From the NCBI GenBank assembly GCA_030560485.1, contig JAKTTS010000247.1:1-22375 (forward strand): a stretch of DNA of 22,375 bases, read 5' to 3'. The position numbers and the translations under genes are program-made. The notes below the pieces were generated by a model, which had not been told where the DNA came from, did not search any database, and saw nothing but the letters and a program-made list of their open reading frames with translations. This DNA is from Ascoidea tarda (nom. inval.). Lineage: Eukaryota; Ascomycota; Saccharomycetes; Ascoideales; Ascoideaceae. This document shows positions 8,190 to 16,630 of this stretch, piece by piece (the stretch's first letter is position 1; every line of letters begins with the position of its first letter).

Positions 8190-8294
8190 TACACAGCACC
8201 GCGTCCATGCGGCTGGATCACCAACAACACAATAGAAAAACGCTCAAATATGCGCATACTCTCTAGACACCGCTGCACACGCGTCTACACGCAA

Positions 8295-8334
8295 CGGGAC
8301 ACAGCGGAACACGGCGGAATAACGCTGTTCCGCT
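8295..8334. promoter_or_regulatory. CGG cluster, candidate zinc-cluster regulator site
   Basis: CGG triplets start at 8295, 8305, 8312 and 8315, and a CCG lies at 8330. The pair at 8305 and 8312 forms CGG-N4-CGG (CGGAACACGG), the spacing described for the Candida Tac1 drug-response element that controls CDR genes. AGCGGAAC at 8303-8310 is also repeated inverted as GTTCCGCT at 8327-8334. It is sited about 230-260 bp upstream of the TATA box. That a Zn2Cys6 factor binds here is inference. Confidence 0.45.
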
Positions 8335-8561
8335 ACGCGTGCTCGGACAAGCAAAAAAGCCGATGCTCACGTGCTCCTGTGCAAAGGGGCTCGGCAGCAG
8401 GAGCGCGAGCCGGCAAGGGTCCTCTGTAAGCGGATGATTTGTAATTCTGATGTCAAATTGTGTGGAAGAATTTCAGCGCTTACGTTTTTCTGTTGGCGGT
8501 CGTGTTTCTGCTGCCGGAAATGTTTTGCTTCGTTAGGAAATTTCGCTCCTTTGCTGTTTGC

Positions 8562-8569
8562 TATATATA
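8562..8569 (+). promoter_or_regulatory. TATA box of the ABC exporter gene
   Basis: TATATATA lies 320 bp before the start codon, at the junction between the G+C-rich upstream region and the pyrimidine-rich leader. A second AT-rich match (ATATATAT) begins near 8627. Confidence 0.5.
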
Positions 8570-8888
8570 GGCGTTGGTTTTTATCGTATTTTATCTCATC
8601 CACTTTTTATTTTCGCTCTTTTTTTGATATATATCTAACCCATTTCATTTCATTTCACTCGATTTAATTTTATCTAATTTTATTTTATATTATTTCTTTG
8701 TTATCTGGGTTTTTCACTTCCTATTCCCAAGTCTTTCATTCACCTTACAGAATACTCTATCATATACCCTTAATTTCCACCAGAAAACTCTATCTTTAAA
8801 CTCTATTAGACATACATATAATACATCTTTTCAACAACCCTTCTTTGCCGTTATCCAATCATCTGAAATTGTCAGCCTCTCCATCGAA

Positions 8889-11800
8889 ATGAGTGAAGGT
8901 ACATCCTCATCTTATGAGAAATCTCCTCAAAAGAATTTGAAACACGATTCCGATTACGATGATAATTCTATTCGTGAATATAGCGGCTTTGACTCAAATG
9001 CTGATCAAAATGTTCAATCTTTGGCAAGACAGTTCACTAACAACTCACTAAATTCCGATACTAATATCAAAAATACCAACAATACCAACAATAACAAAAA
9101 AAGCACCAGCAAATCGTTCCTCAACATCATCAGAACTTTATCCAGAGTTTCTACTGTTCCTGGTCCTGCTCAAAACACTTTTCAAAACGATATTGATCCC
9201 AAATTAGATCCAAATAGCGATGAATTTAGTTCAAAAGCCTGGATTAAAAACTTGAGAAAACTTATTGATGCTGATCCTGATCATTACAAACATTTCTCTT
9301 TAGGCCTTGCCTGGAAGGATTTGAGATCTTATGGTATCGCTGCTGACGCTGACTACCTTAAAACTTTCTACAATTTCCCAATAAAATTAGCTTCAAATTT
9401 TGTCAGCTTGTTTAGAAAAACAGATGAAAGCAAATATTTTGACATCTTGAAGCCAATGGATGGTCTAGTCAAACCTGGTGAAGTTGTTGTTGTTTTGGGC
9501 AGACCTGGTTCTGGTTGCTCGACTTTTTTGAAAACTATTGGTGTTCAAACCCATGGTTTCCATGTATCAAAGGACTCTTTAATTTGTTATGACGGTTTAA
9601 CTCCTCATCAAATTAGTAAAAACTATCGTGGTGAAGTTGTTTATAACGCTGAACAAGAAGTCCATTTTCCTCAACTCACCGTTTATGATGTTCTATCTTT
9701 TGCTGCCAAATTCAGAACTCCTGAAAATAGAGCCCCTGGTGTTGATAGAGAAACTTATGCTAACCATTTAACCGAAGTTTATATGGCAACCTATGGCTTG
9801 TCTCATACAAGAAATACTAAAGTTGGTAACGAAATAATTCGCGGTGTCTCCGGTGGTGAAAGGAAAAGAGTCTCCATTGCTGAAGTCTCTCTTTGTGGTG
9901 CTCCTCTTCAATTGTGGGATAACGCAACTAGAGGTTTAGACGCTGCAACTGCTCTAGAATTCATTAGAGCCTTGAGAACTTCTGCTGACGTTCTCGACTC
10001 TACCTCTTTTATAGCCATCTATCAATGTTCTCAAGATGCTTATGACTTGTTTGATAAAGTTGTCTTACTATATGAAGGCCGTCAAATCTATTACGGCTCA
10101 ACTGAAAATGCTAAAAACTTTTTTTTTACAATGGGTTATCATTGTCCTCCAAGACAAACCACCGCTGATTACTTGACTTCCCTAACCAATCCATCTCAAA
10201 GAATTCCAAGAGAAGGTTATGAAAATAAAGTCCCAAGAACTGCCGAAGAATTTGAATCCTATTGGAAAAATTCCTCCGAGTACTCCCAACTAAGAACTGA
10301 TATCGATGAATATGTCAATCATTGTATCACTGATAATGTTGTTGAAGAAATTAGAGAGTCTCATGTAGCAGCTCAATCAAAAAATCAAAGAGCTAGTTCT
10401 CCCTACAGAGTAAGTTATGGTCAGCAAATTAAATATCTTGTCCAAAGAGATTTTAAAAGAATTAAAAATGACTTATCCATCACTTTAGTAAGTATCCTTG
10501 GTAACACAGGAATGTCCTTTATTCTTGGTTCTATGTTTTATAATCTCGATCAAACCTCTTCATCCTTCTATCAGCGTGGTGCCGCTCTTTTCTTTGCTGT
10601 TTTATTCAACTCCTTCTCTTCTATGTTAGAAATCATGTCCCTTTATGAAGCTAGACCGGTTACTGAAAAACATAAAATGTATGCTCTCTATCATCCATCT
10701 GCTGCCTCTTTTTCTTCTATTTTAACTGAAATCCCTTCCAAAATTATCACTGCAATTGCTTTTAATTTGGTTTATTATTTCATGGTCAATTTTCGTAGAT
10801 CCGCTGGTCACTTCTTTTTTTACCTATTGAATGTTATTACTGCCACTTTTGCCATGTCTCATGTCTTTAGATGTATTGGTTCTGCAACTAAATCTCTTAC
10901 AGAAGCCATGACTCCTGCTTCTGTTATTCTTTTAGCCATGACTATTTTTGTTGGTTTTACTATCCCAACAAGAGATATGCTTGGATGGTCTAGATGGATT
11001 AATTATATTAATCCTCTTGCTTATACTTTTGAATCTTTAATGGCAAATGAATTTCATGGTAGAGAATTTCCTTGCGACTCATTTATACCTACTGGTCCTG
11101 GATATTCTGCTAATGATATTGATCCTGATAATAGAGTTTGCTCCACCGTCGGCAGTGTTTTAGGTGAAAGCTATGTTAATGGTGATCGTTTTATCAATAT
11201 CTCTTTTGAATATTATAATGATCATAGATGGAGAAATTGGGGTATTGTATTAGCTTTTGCAGTTTTTTTCCTTTTGATCTATTTAGTTCTTTGTGAATAT
11301 AATGAGGGTGCAAAACAAAAGGGTGAAATCTTGCTCTTTCAAAGATCAACCTTGAAAAAAGTAAGAAAACAAAAAATTGATATTGAAAGCGGTAATGAAA
11401 AGATCCAAGTTGGACAGAATGAAAGTGATAACTCAGATGTGGCCAGAAAAATGGTATCCGGCAAAGACATTTTCCATTGGAGAGATGTTTGTTATGATAT
11501 CCAAATTAAAGATGAAACTCGAAGAATTCTAAGTCATGTAGATGGTTGGGTTAAACCTGGTACTTTGACTGCTTTGATGGGGGCTTCTGGTGCTGGTAAA
11601 ACTACGCTTCTCGATGTATTAGCCAATCGTGTTACAATGGGTGTTGTTACTGGTAATATGTTTGTCAACGGTCATCTCAGAGATTCTTCATTTCAAAGAT
11701 CAACTGGTTATGTCCAACAACAAGATTTGCATTTAAGAACAAGCACTGTTAGAGAAGCATTATTGTTTTCAGCTTTTTTAAGACAGCCTGCTTCTGTTTC

Positions 11801-13427
11801 CAAAGAAGAAAAAATTGAATATGTTGATGATGTTATCAAGATTCTTGAAATGGAAAAATATGCAGATGCAGTTGTTGGTGTGGCAGGTGAAGGTCTTAAT
11901 GTTGAACAAAGAAAAAGATTGACAATTGGTGTTGAATTGGCTGCAAAACCACAATTATTGTTGTTTTTAGATGAACCAACTTCTGGTTTAGATTCCGAAA
12001 CTGCTTGGTCAATCTGTCAGTTGATGAGGAAACTTGCCAATAACGGTCAAGCCATTCTTTGTACCATCCATCAACCATCTGCTATTCTTTTGAAAGAATT
12101 TGATCGTTTATTATTTTTAGCTAAAGGTGGTAGAACTGTTTATTTCGGGGATTTGGGAGAGAATTGTCAATCTCTTATCAATTATTTTGAAAGACATGGT
12201 TCTCCAAAATGTCCAAAAAATGCCAATCCTGCAGAATGGATGTTAGCTGTGATTGGTGCTGCTCCTGGTTCCAAAGCAAATCAAGATTATTATGAAGTCT
12301 GGATGAGTTCTAGCGAAAGACAAGAAGTTCAAAGAGAATTGGCCCAGATGGAAAACGAATTGATTAAATTACCAGTTGATGACTCTCCTGAACATCATAA
12401 ATCATTTGCAACTTCATTATTTTTACAATATCTTCTTGTGACAAGGAGAGTCTTTGAGCAATATTGGAGAAGTCCAAGTTATATTTATCCAAAAATCTTT
12501 TTGACAGTTTTTTCTGCTTTGTTTATCGGTTTTTCGTTTTTCAAAGCAGGTTCATCTCAACAAGGTTTACAAAATCAAATGTTTGCTGTGTTTATGTCTT
12601 TAGTTATTTTTAACTCTCTTGTTGAACAAATGATGCCGGGATTCGTCTTTCAAAGAGAATTGTACGAAGTTAGGGAACGTCCTTCAAAAACATTTAGCTG
12701 GGTTGCCTTTATTTTGGCTCAAATCACTGTTGAAATTCCATGGCAAATTTTGTGCGGTACTTTAGCTTACTTTTGTTTTTACTATCCAATTGGGTTATAT
12801 GAAAATGCTGTTCCAACAAATGATGTTAATGGTAGAGGAGCAACAATGTGGATTTTCTTTGTTTCTTTTTATGTTTACTGTACGTCATTGGGACAAGTTT
12901 GTATTGCAGGAATTCAAATGGCAGAAGCTGCTGCGAATGTTGGCTCTTTGCTTTTCACTATGTCTTTAACATTTTGTGGTGTTCTTGCTGGCCCAGATGT
13001 CTTGCCTCGTTTCTGGATTTTCATGTACAGAGTATCACCTTTTACATATTTTATTGACGGTGTGTTATCTGTTGGATTATCTGGAAATAAAGTTGTTTGT
13101 TCTAGTATTGAGTATTTGAATTTTTCTCCTCCAAGCGGTCAAACCTGTGGTGAATTTATGAATGATTATATATCAACTCGTGGTGGTTATTTGTTAGATG
13201 AAAATGCCACAGGACAATGTGATTTTTGCTCTGTTGCGACCACTGATGTTTTCCTTGCTGGTATTAACTGTGATTTTTCCAGAAGATGGAGAAACTTTGG
13301 TATATTTGTTTCTTATATTTTCATCAATATCTTCTTTACAATATTTCTCTATTGGTTAGCAAGAGTTCCAAAAAAAAATGACAGAGTGCAGAATCAAACA
13401 GTTGAAAATCAAACAGATAAAAAGTAA
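8889..13427 (+). CDS. CDR1: pleiotropic drug resistance ABC transporter, CDR1/PDR5 type
   Basis: This is a full-length (1512 residues) plasma-membrane ABCG exporter with the reverse order NBD-TMD-NBD-TMD, which pumps azoles and other hydrophobic compounds out in its family. NBD1 has the fungal degenerate Walker A GRPGSGCS (204-211, Cys210 replacing Lys), a canonical VSGGE signature (320-324), a Walker B ending D344-N345 instead of Asp-Glu, and Tyr378 where the switch His should be. NBD2 has a normal Walker A GASGAGKT (898-905), the unusual LNVEQ signature (1003-1007), Walker B LDE (1027-1029) and His1061. That asymmetric pattern is typical of Pdr5 and Cdr1. Two membrane domains lie roughly at 520-790 and 1190-1495, with Cys-rich outer loops near 690-720 and 1405-1450. 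The N-terminus (FSSKAWIKNLRKL) and NBD1 resemble C. albicans Cdr1 closely. The symbol is by family, not proven orthology. Confidence 0.96.
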   Translation: MSEGTSSSYEKSPQKNLKHDSDYDDNSIREYSGFDSNADQNVQSLARQFTNNSLNSDTNIKNTNNTNNNKKSTSKSFLNIIRTLSRVSTVPGPAQNTFQNDIDPKLDPNSDEFSSKAWIKNLRKLIDADPDHYKHFSLGLAWKDLRSYGIAADADYLKTFYNFPIKLASNFVSLFRKTDESKYFDILKPMDGLVKPGEVVVVLGRPGSGCSTFLKTIGVQTHGFHVSKDSLICYDGLTPHQISKNYRGEVVYNAEQEVHFPQLTVYDVLSFAAKFRTPENRAPGVDRETYANHLTEVYMATYGLSHTRNTKVGNEIIRGVSGGERKRVSIAEVSLCGAPLQLWDNATRGLDAATALEFIRALRTSADVLDSTSFIAIYQCSQDAYDLFDKVVLLYEGRQIYYGSTENAKNFFFTMGYHCPPRQTTADYLTSLTNPSQRIPREGYENKVPRTAEEFESYWKNSSEYSQLRTDIDEYVNHCITDNVVEEIRESHVAAQSKNQRASSPYRVSYGQQIKYLVQRDFKRIKNDLSITLVSILGNTGMSFILGSMFYNLDQTSSSFYQRGAALFFAVLFNSFSSMLEIMSLYEARPVTEKHKMYALYHPSAASFSSILTEIPSKIITAIAFNLVYYFMVNFRRSAGHFFFYLLNVITATFAMSHVFRCIGSATKSLTEAMTPASVILLAMTIFVGFTIPTRDMLGWSRWINYINPLAYTFESLMANEFHGREFPCDSFIPTGPGYSANDIDPDNRVCSTVGSVLGESYVNGDRFINISFEYYNDHRWRNWGIVLAFAVFFLLIYLVLCEYNEGAKQKGEILLFQRSTLKKVRKQKIDIESGNEKIQVGQNESDNSDVARKMVSGKDIFHWRDVCYDIQIKDETRRILSHVDGWVKPGTLTALMGASGAGKTTLLDVLANRVTMGVVTGNMFVNGHLRDSSFQRSTGYVQQQDLHLRTSTVREALLFSAFLRQPASVSKEEKIEYVDDVIKILEMEKYADAVVGVAGEGLNVEQRKRLTIGVELAAKPQLLLFLDEPTSGLDSETAWSICQLMRKLANNGQAILCTIHQPSAILLKEFDRLLFLAKGGRTVYFGDLGENCQSLINYFERHGSPKCPKNANPAEWMLAVIGAAPGSKANQDYYEVWMSSSERQEVQRELAQMENELIKLPVDDSPEHHKSFATSLFLQYLLVTRRVFEQYWRSPSYIYPKIFLTVFSALFIGFSFFKAGSSQQGLQNQMFAVFMSLVIFNSLVEQMMPGFVFQRELYEVRERPSKTFSWVAFILAQITVEIPWQILCGTLAYFCFYYPIGLYENAVPTNDVNGRGATMWIFFVSFYVYCTSLGQVCIAGIQMAEAAANVGSLLFTMSLTFCGVLAGPDVLPRFWIFMYRVSPFTYFIDGVLSVGLSGNKVVCSSIEYLNFSPPSGQTCGEFMNDYISTRGGYLLDENATGQCDFCSVATTDVFLAGINCDFSRRWRNFGIFVSYIFINIFFTIFLYWLARVPKKNDRVQNQTVENQTDKK

Positions 13428-13770
13428 TAGAGCTGTTTCCATCTATAAACTAACGGTTAGTTTAAAATATACTTTTAGAATTAAAAACAAATAGAAAATC
13501 TATGTTTTGTCTATTTATTTCTAGCATTTAATTACTTTTTTTTTATTTCCTGTTTCTCATTTTATGTGATTACTTTATTAATCTCCATGTTTCTAGAAAT
13601 TAGAAACTGTTTATTTTAATTCTTTTACAAAATTGACTTTATTTTTATTAATTTTTCTTCTGTTCTTTGTGTTATTTCATTTAATATATATTCCGTTAAA
13701 TAAAATACAAAGTTTTAATTTAAAATACCTTTTCTTCAATGGTTTAACACAATAAAATACAGTAAATACA
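13428..13770. terminator. convergent 3' spacer between the exporter gene and TRM5
   Basis: This 343-bp AT-rich spacer holds the 3' ends of two converging genes. It contains TATATA-type and AATAAA-like elements (near 13685-13705 and 13752) suited to yeast polyadenylation, and a small perfect hairpin at 13589-13607. I see no gene in it. Confidence 0.5.
13589..13607. repeat. 7-bp inverted repeat with 5-nt loop
   Basis: GTTTCTA at 13589-13595 is matched by TAGAAAC at 13601-13607. It could form a short, weak hairpin in either transcript's 3' region; a function is not established. Confidence 0.5.
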
Positions 13771-15384
13771 TCAGGAGTCGAAATGCTTTTTGAAAGCTAC
13801 ACATTCAGGTAGCAAAAAAGACACACAAAACATTGGTTTAGTCGGTGCGACTTTTCTTACCAAATGAAACTTTGCATCAATTTTTTCGCAATCTAAAAGA
13901 TTTATAATTTTGAGATAAATTCTTTGCTGCAATTCTTCAATTGATGGTTCAGGCTTTTCAGAAGGAGAGAATTTTTCAAAACAGTAAACATGGATATAAG
14001 GCAACTTGAAAGAAGCGTCAAATTGAATTAATTTTTGATAATTGATATCTGAGTAGCAGCCAATAAAGGATGGTAAGAATTCAAGTGCAGAATCAGGCAA
14101 ATTCATTATAAAATGAGAATAAAAATTTGGAATTTTTAATTTGATAGTTTCCAAATGAGATATTTCTCCATTGTTTTTTTTTCTTTTTTTATTTCTAATC
14201 TCTTTTTTTGCAATGATTGTATTATCTGAATGTTTTGATAAAAACACAATTAAATTTCGAGTGCAATTTTTTATGAAATCGTTACCATCAAGATTATAGC
14301 ATTGGACAAATTCTTCTGTTTTATTTAATTTATTGTTGACTTTTAGATATTTGAAACTTTCAGGATTCAAATCGTTGGCCAAAACAATACATCTTTTTTT
14401 ACCAGCAGGTATAGCGAAGGGACCAACGCCAGCCATAACATCACAAATCAATTGATTAGGCTGAAACAAGTTAATCAATCTATCATGTTCGGTATGTAGT
14501 CTGGAGTTCCAATAAACTTTTTCAAAATTGAATCTGAAAATACAGTTTGATTCTTTTTGTTCAACGTCAAAGTTGTTTTCTCCTGCAATGATTTCCATTG
14601 GAAAAGTTCTGAATTTTGTTTCTATTGAGTCTGTTTTTGTAACAACAGTTTTTATAGCTTTGGTTTTATCTAAGATAACTTGGCCGATCAAGTTTTTATA
14701 AGGCAAATATTCTTCCTTGAGGTTCATATGAGCAATATGGCCTGTTGTGGTGAACGATGATGGAGGATTTTCTTCATTTTGTATGGGTAGAATTGCATTT
14801 AAAATCTCATCAGTTTTCCAAAAGGAATAATCCAATTTTAAGGTGTATGGAAACAATAATGTTTGGTTGGAGGTTAAATAGTGGAATACTTCAGTAGAAA
14901 CTTGAGACTTCAATTCATAAAGATTTGTAGTTTTAATATCATTTCTTAATAGACAGACCTTATCAAAGACATTGCCATTTGTTTTGATGTGGAAATTGGG
15001 ATTGTTAAGTTGGTACTTGGTTAAAAGCTCTTTTATGTCAGGCACTTTGACTAGATTTGGCACAGATCTGACCCCTAGCAACACATCCTTATGGTTCTTA
15101 ATAAAGTTATTGATGAGCTTGGAATCCTCAAAATACAAAGCAACTAGTGGGATTTCCTTGTAAAAGAAAGAACGATCTAGGTGGCTCATGTTTTTGTTGA
15201 CAGGAGGAAGATAGGTTTCGCTCAAGGACAGTTCATGAAGAGCAGAGGTTGCCATTTGAGAAATTGAAACAATAGAGGACATAAACGTAGACCTGGAGTT
15301 CAGTCGATGCCAAACAGGTCCTGTATTTCTGAACAAACACAGTGGTATTATCTTCTTTCGAAAGGCGAGTGAACTCAACATCAA
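13771..15384 (-). CDS. TRM5: tRNA (guanine37-N1)-methyltransferase Trm5
   Basis: Trm5 adds the methyl group of S-adenosylmethionine to N1 of G37 next to the anticodon, preventing frameshifting, in cytosol and mitochondria. The 537-residue protein matches S. cerevisiae Trm5 over most of its length: VNKNMSHLDRSFF, TTGHIAHMNL, GQVILDK, EQKESNCIFRFNF, VYWNSRLHTEH, the SAM-binding motif DVMAGVGPFAIPAGKK (315-330), ANDLNPES, MNLPDSAL (427-434) with the NLPD catalytic loop, and the end LVRKVAPTKPM. The first ~40 residues are basic, Ser/Arg-rich and free of acids, a good mitochondrial presequence. In-frame ATGs at codons 35 and 44 could make a cytosolic form by leaky scanning, as known for the S. cerevisiae enzyme. 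It shares a short divergent promoter with RRP4. Confidence 0.97.
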   Translation of the reverse strand: MMLSSLAFRKKIIPLCLFRNTGPVWHRLNSRSTFMSSIVSISQMATSALHELSLSETYLPPVNKNMSHLDRSFFYKEIPLVALYFEDSKLINNFIKNHKDVLLGVRSVPNLVKVPDIKELLTKYQLNNPNFHIKTNGNVFDKVCLLRNDIKTTNLYELKSQVSTEVFHYLTSNQTLLFPYTLKLDYSFWKTDEILNAILPIQNEENPPSSFTTTGHIAHMNLKEEYLPYKNLIGQVILDKTKAIKTVVTKTDSIETKFRTFPMEIIAGENNFDVEQKESNCIFRFNFEKVYWNSRLHTEHDRLINLFQPNQLICDVMAGVGPFAIPAGKKRCIVLANDLNPESFKYLKVNNKLNKTEEFVQCYNLDGNDFIKNCTRNLIVFLSKHSDNTIIAKKEIRNKKRKKNNGEISHLETIKLKIPNFYSHFIMNLPDSALEFLPSFIGCYSDINYQKLIQFDASFKLPYIHVYCFEKFSPSEKPEPSIEELQQRIYLKIINLLDCEKIDAKFHLVRKVAPTKPMFCVSFLLPECVAFKKHFDS

Positions 15385-15553
15385 AGCGAAACTGGGCTAT
15401 TTCTGATTGTGATGGCCATTTTTGGGATGCCCTCGTTTGCTGAAAATTTTCGTGTGCCGTTCCAGTGCTACGGTTGGAGTTTGCAGAAGTGTTGGAGAAG
15501 CAGAAGAAGCAGAAGAAGCAGAAGAAGCAGCAAAAGCACCAACAGAAGCAACA
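15385..15553. promoter_or_regulatory. bidirectional TRM5-RRP4 promoter
   Basis: Only 169 bp separate the two start codons. TGAAAATTTTC at 15441-15451 contains a 10-bp palindrome and resembles RRPE, the rRNA-processing element of ribosome-biogenesis genes (AAAAATTTT core), although one A shorter than the usual form. No PAC element (GATGAG) was seen. A CAGAAGAAG repeat occupies 15501-15527, probably in the RRP4 leader. No TATA box is evident, which is usual for this gene class. Confidence 0.55.
15501..15527. repeat. three copies of CAGAAGAAG
   Basis: Three exact 9-bp copies lie immediately upstream of the preferred RRP4 start, followed by CAG/AAG-rich sequence to about 15545. If the upstream ATG at 15422 were used they would encode a Glu/Ala run (EAEEAEEAEEAA), which has no counterpart in Rrp4 of S. 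cerevisiae. Confidence 0.8.
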
Positions 15554-16630
15554 ATGGAAGTGCTAACAGTCTCAAGGCCCATACAGAACAGAGAAGACTT
15601 TGATTCGGATTCAGATTCGGATTTGGATCTAGATTTCGCCAACCCCAAAGAACAGTCTCTTCAAAACTCAGTGGTAACTCCAGGAGAATTGGTAACTTCA
15701 GATCCAATGTTGATGAGAGGCCATGGAACATATTCTGTTGGCAATAAAACTTACTCTTCAGTTGCAGGTACCATCTCCAGAGTTAATAAGTTGCTATCAG
15801 TGATTCCTCTAAAGTCCAGGTTTCGTCCTGAAACTGGAGACCATATCGTTGGAAGAATAACAGAGGTGGGAAACAAAAGATGGAAAGTCGATATTGGTGG
15901 CGAACAGAATGCTGTTCTATTGCTAGGCTCAGTCAATTTGCCTGGAGGTATCCTCAGAAGAAAATCACAAAATGACGAGCTTACTATGAGAAATTTTTTA
16001 AAAGAAGGCGATCTATTGAATTGTGAAGTGCAGATGCTCTACAATGATGGTGCTGCTGGTTTACATACAAGATCACTAAAGTATGGTAAATTAAGAAATG
16101 GATTGTTGGTATTGGTTCCAAGTTATTTAATTGTCAGAACTAAAAACCATAGCTTTGATTTACCGGGAAATATCAGTATTATACTAGGTGTGAATGGATT
16201 TGTTTGGTTATACAAGACTCCATTAAAAAGTTCGTTATCTTCTTCCAGCACTTTGAAAAATACAAATCTAAATAAATTTCAAACAATGCTAAATAGTGAC
16301 TCTTCTAATTACACTCCTGGCTCAACATCGGTTTCAATTACAAGATTGGAAGAAGAATCAACTTGGGAAATATATTCTGATAAAAATGATCCAGATATCT
16401 CCAATATTATCAGACTAAATATAGTTAGATACAAAAATTGCTTGAAGTGCTTATCACATTGCGAAATTGGAATAACTAAATCAAGAATTGAACATGCTTA
16501 TGATATCAGTTTGGAATATGAAAATTCTGGAAAATTGATTGAAATAGAAGTTATGGAACGAATAGGCAAGGATGTTTTAAATGGCGAGAAAATGAGAGGT
16601 GTAAACGCTAGTAAGATGATGAGTTTATAG
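15554..16630 (+). CDS. RRP4: RNA exosome cap subunit Rrp4
   Basis: Rrp4 is one of the three S1/KH cap proteins of the RNA exosome, which trims 5.8S rRNA and snoRNAs and degrades RNA in nucleus and cytoplasm. From the ATG at 15554 the protein has 358 residues, the same as S. cerevisiae Rrp4 within one residue. Shared blocks are VVTPGELVTSDP and MRGHGTY (N-terminal domain), YSSVAGTISRVNKLLSVIPLK, ETGDHIVGRI and VGNKRWKVDIGG (S1 domain), LLGSVNLPGGILRRKS, LHTRSLKYGKLRNG, and LGVNGFVWL (KH domain, GVNG loop). The end is CEIGIT and EKMRG. An Asp/Ser-rich acidic stretch (about residues 15-28) precedes the conserved part, as in yeast. An in-frame ATG at 15422 would add 44 repeat-encoded residues and is considered unlikely. 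It is divergent from TRM5. Confidence 0.97.
   Translation: MEVLTVSRPIQNREDFDSDSDSDLDLDFANPKEQSLQNSVVTPGELVTSDPMLMRGHGTYSVGNKTYSSVAGTISRVNKLLSVIPLKSRFRPETGDHIVGRITEVGNKRWKVDIGGEQNAVLLLGSVNLPGGILRRKSQNDELTMRNFLKEGDLLNCEVQMLYNDGAAGLHTRSLKYGKLRNGLLVLVPSYLIVRTKNHSFDLPGNISIILGVNGFVWLYKTPLKSSLSSSSTLKNTNLNKFQTMLNSDSSNYTPGSTSVSITRLEEESTWEIYSDKNDPDISNIIRLNIVRYKNCLKCLSHCEIGITKSRIEHAYDISLEYENSGKLIEIEVMERIGKDVLNGEKMRGVNASKMMSL

Larger units (their letters stand above)
8190..8888 (+). promoter_or_regulatory. promoter and leader of the ABC exporter gene
   Basis: This 699-bp region drives the drug-exporter gene. From 8190 to about 8420 it is G+C-rich and carries recognisable elements: ACGCGT at 8279-8284 and 8335-8340 (the MBF core), a CGG cluster at 8295-8334, TCACGTG at 8367-8373 (Cbf1/E-box type) and AGGGG at 8385-8389 (stress element core). 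A TATA box lies at 8562-8569. From there to the ATG the strand is pyrimidine-rich and I found no ATG, so the start at 8889 is secure. I see no exact palindromic Pdr1/Pdr3 element (TCCGCGGA type). Confidence 0.6.

Noticed and set aside
7689-8278. Several reading frames opposite or across the 3' end of the USP-fold gene
   Set aside because: The local G+C-rich composition lowers stop frequency; the USP frame continues through with a sensible basic tail.
8367-8667. Small frames of 78 and 98 residues in the exporter promoter
   Set aside because: They overlap each other on opposite strands, span the TATA box and show no protein-like conservation.
9498-10020. Missing Walker A lysine, catalytic glutamate and switch histidine in the first nucleotide-binding domain as signs of a dead gene
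   Set aside because: These substitutions are the normal degenerate site of fungal PDR-type transporters; the second domain retains the standard catalytic residues.
15422-15553. Upstream start for RRP4 adding 44 residues
   Set aside because: The added part is encoded by a CAGAAGAAG repeat, has no counterpart in Rrp4, and would leave only 37 bp for the shared promoter.
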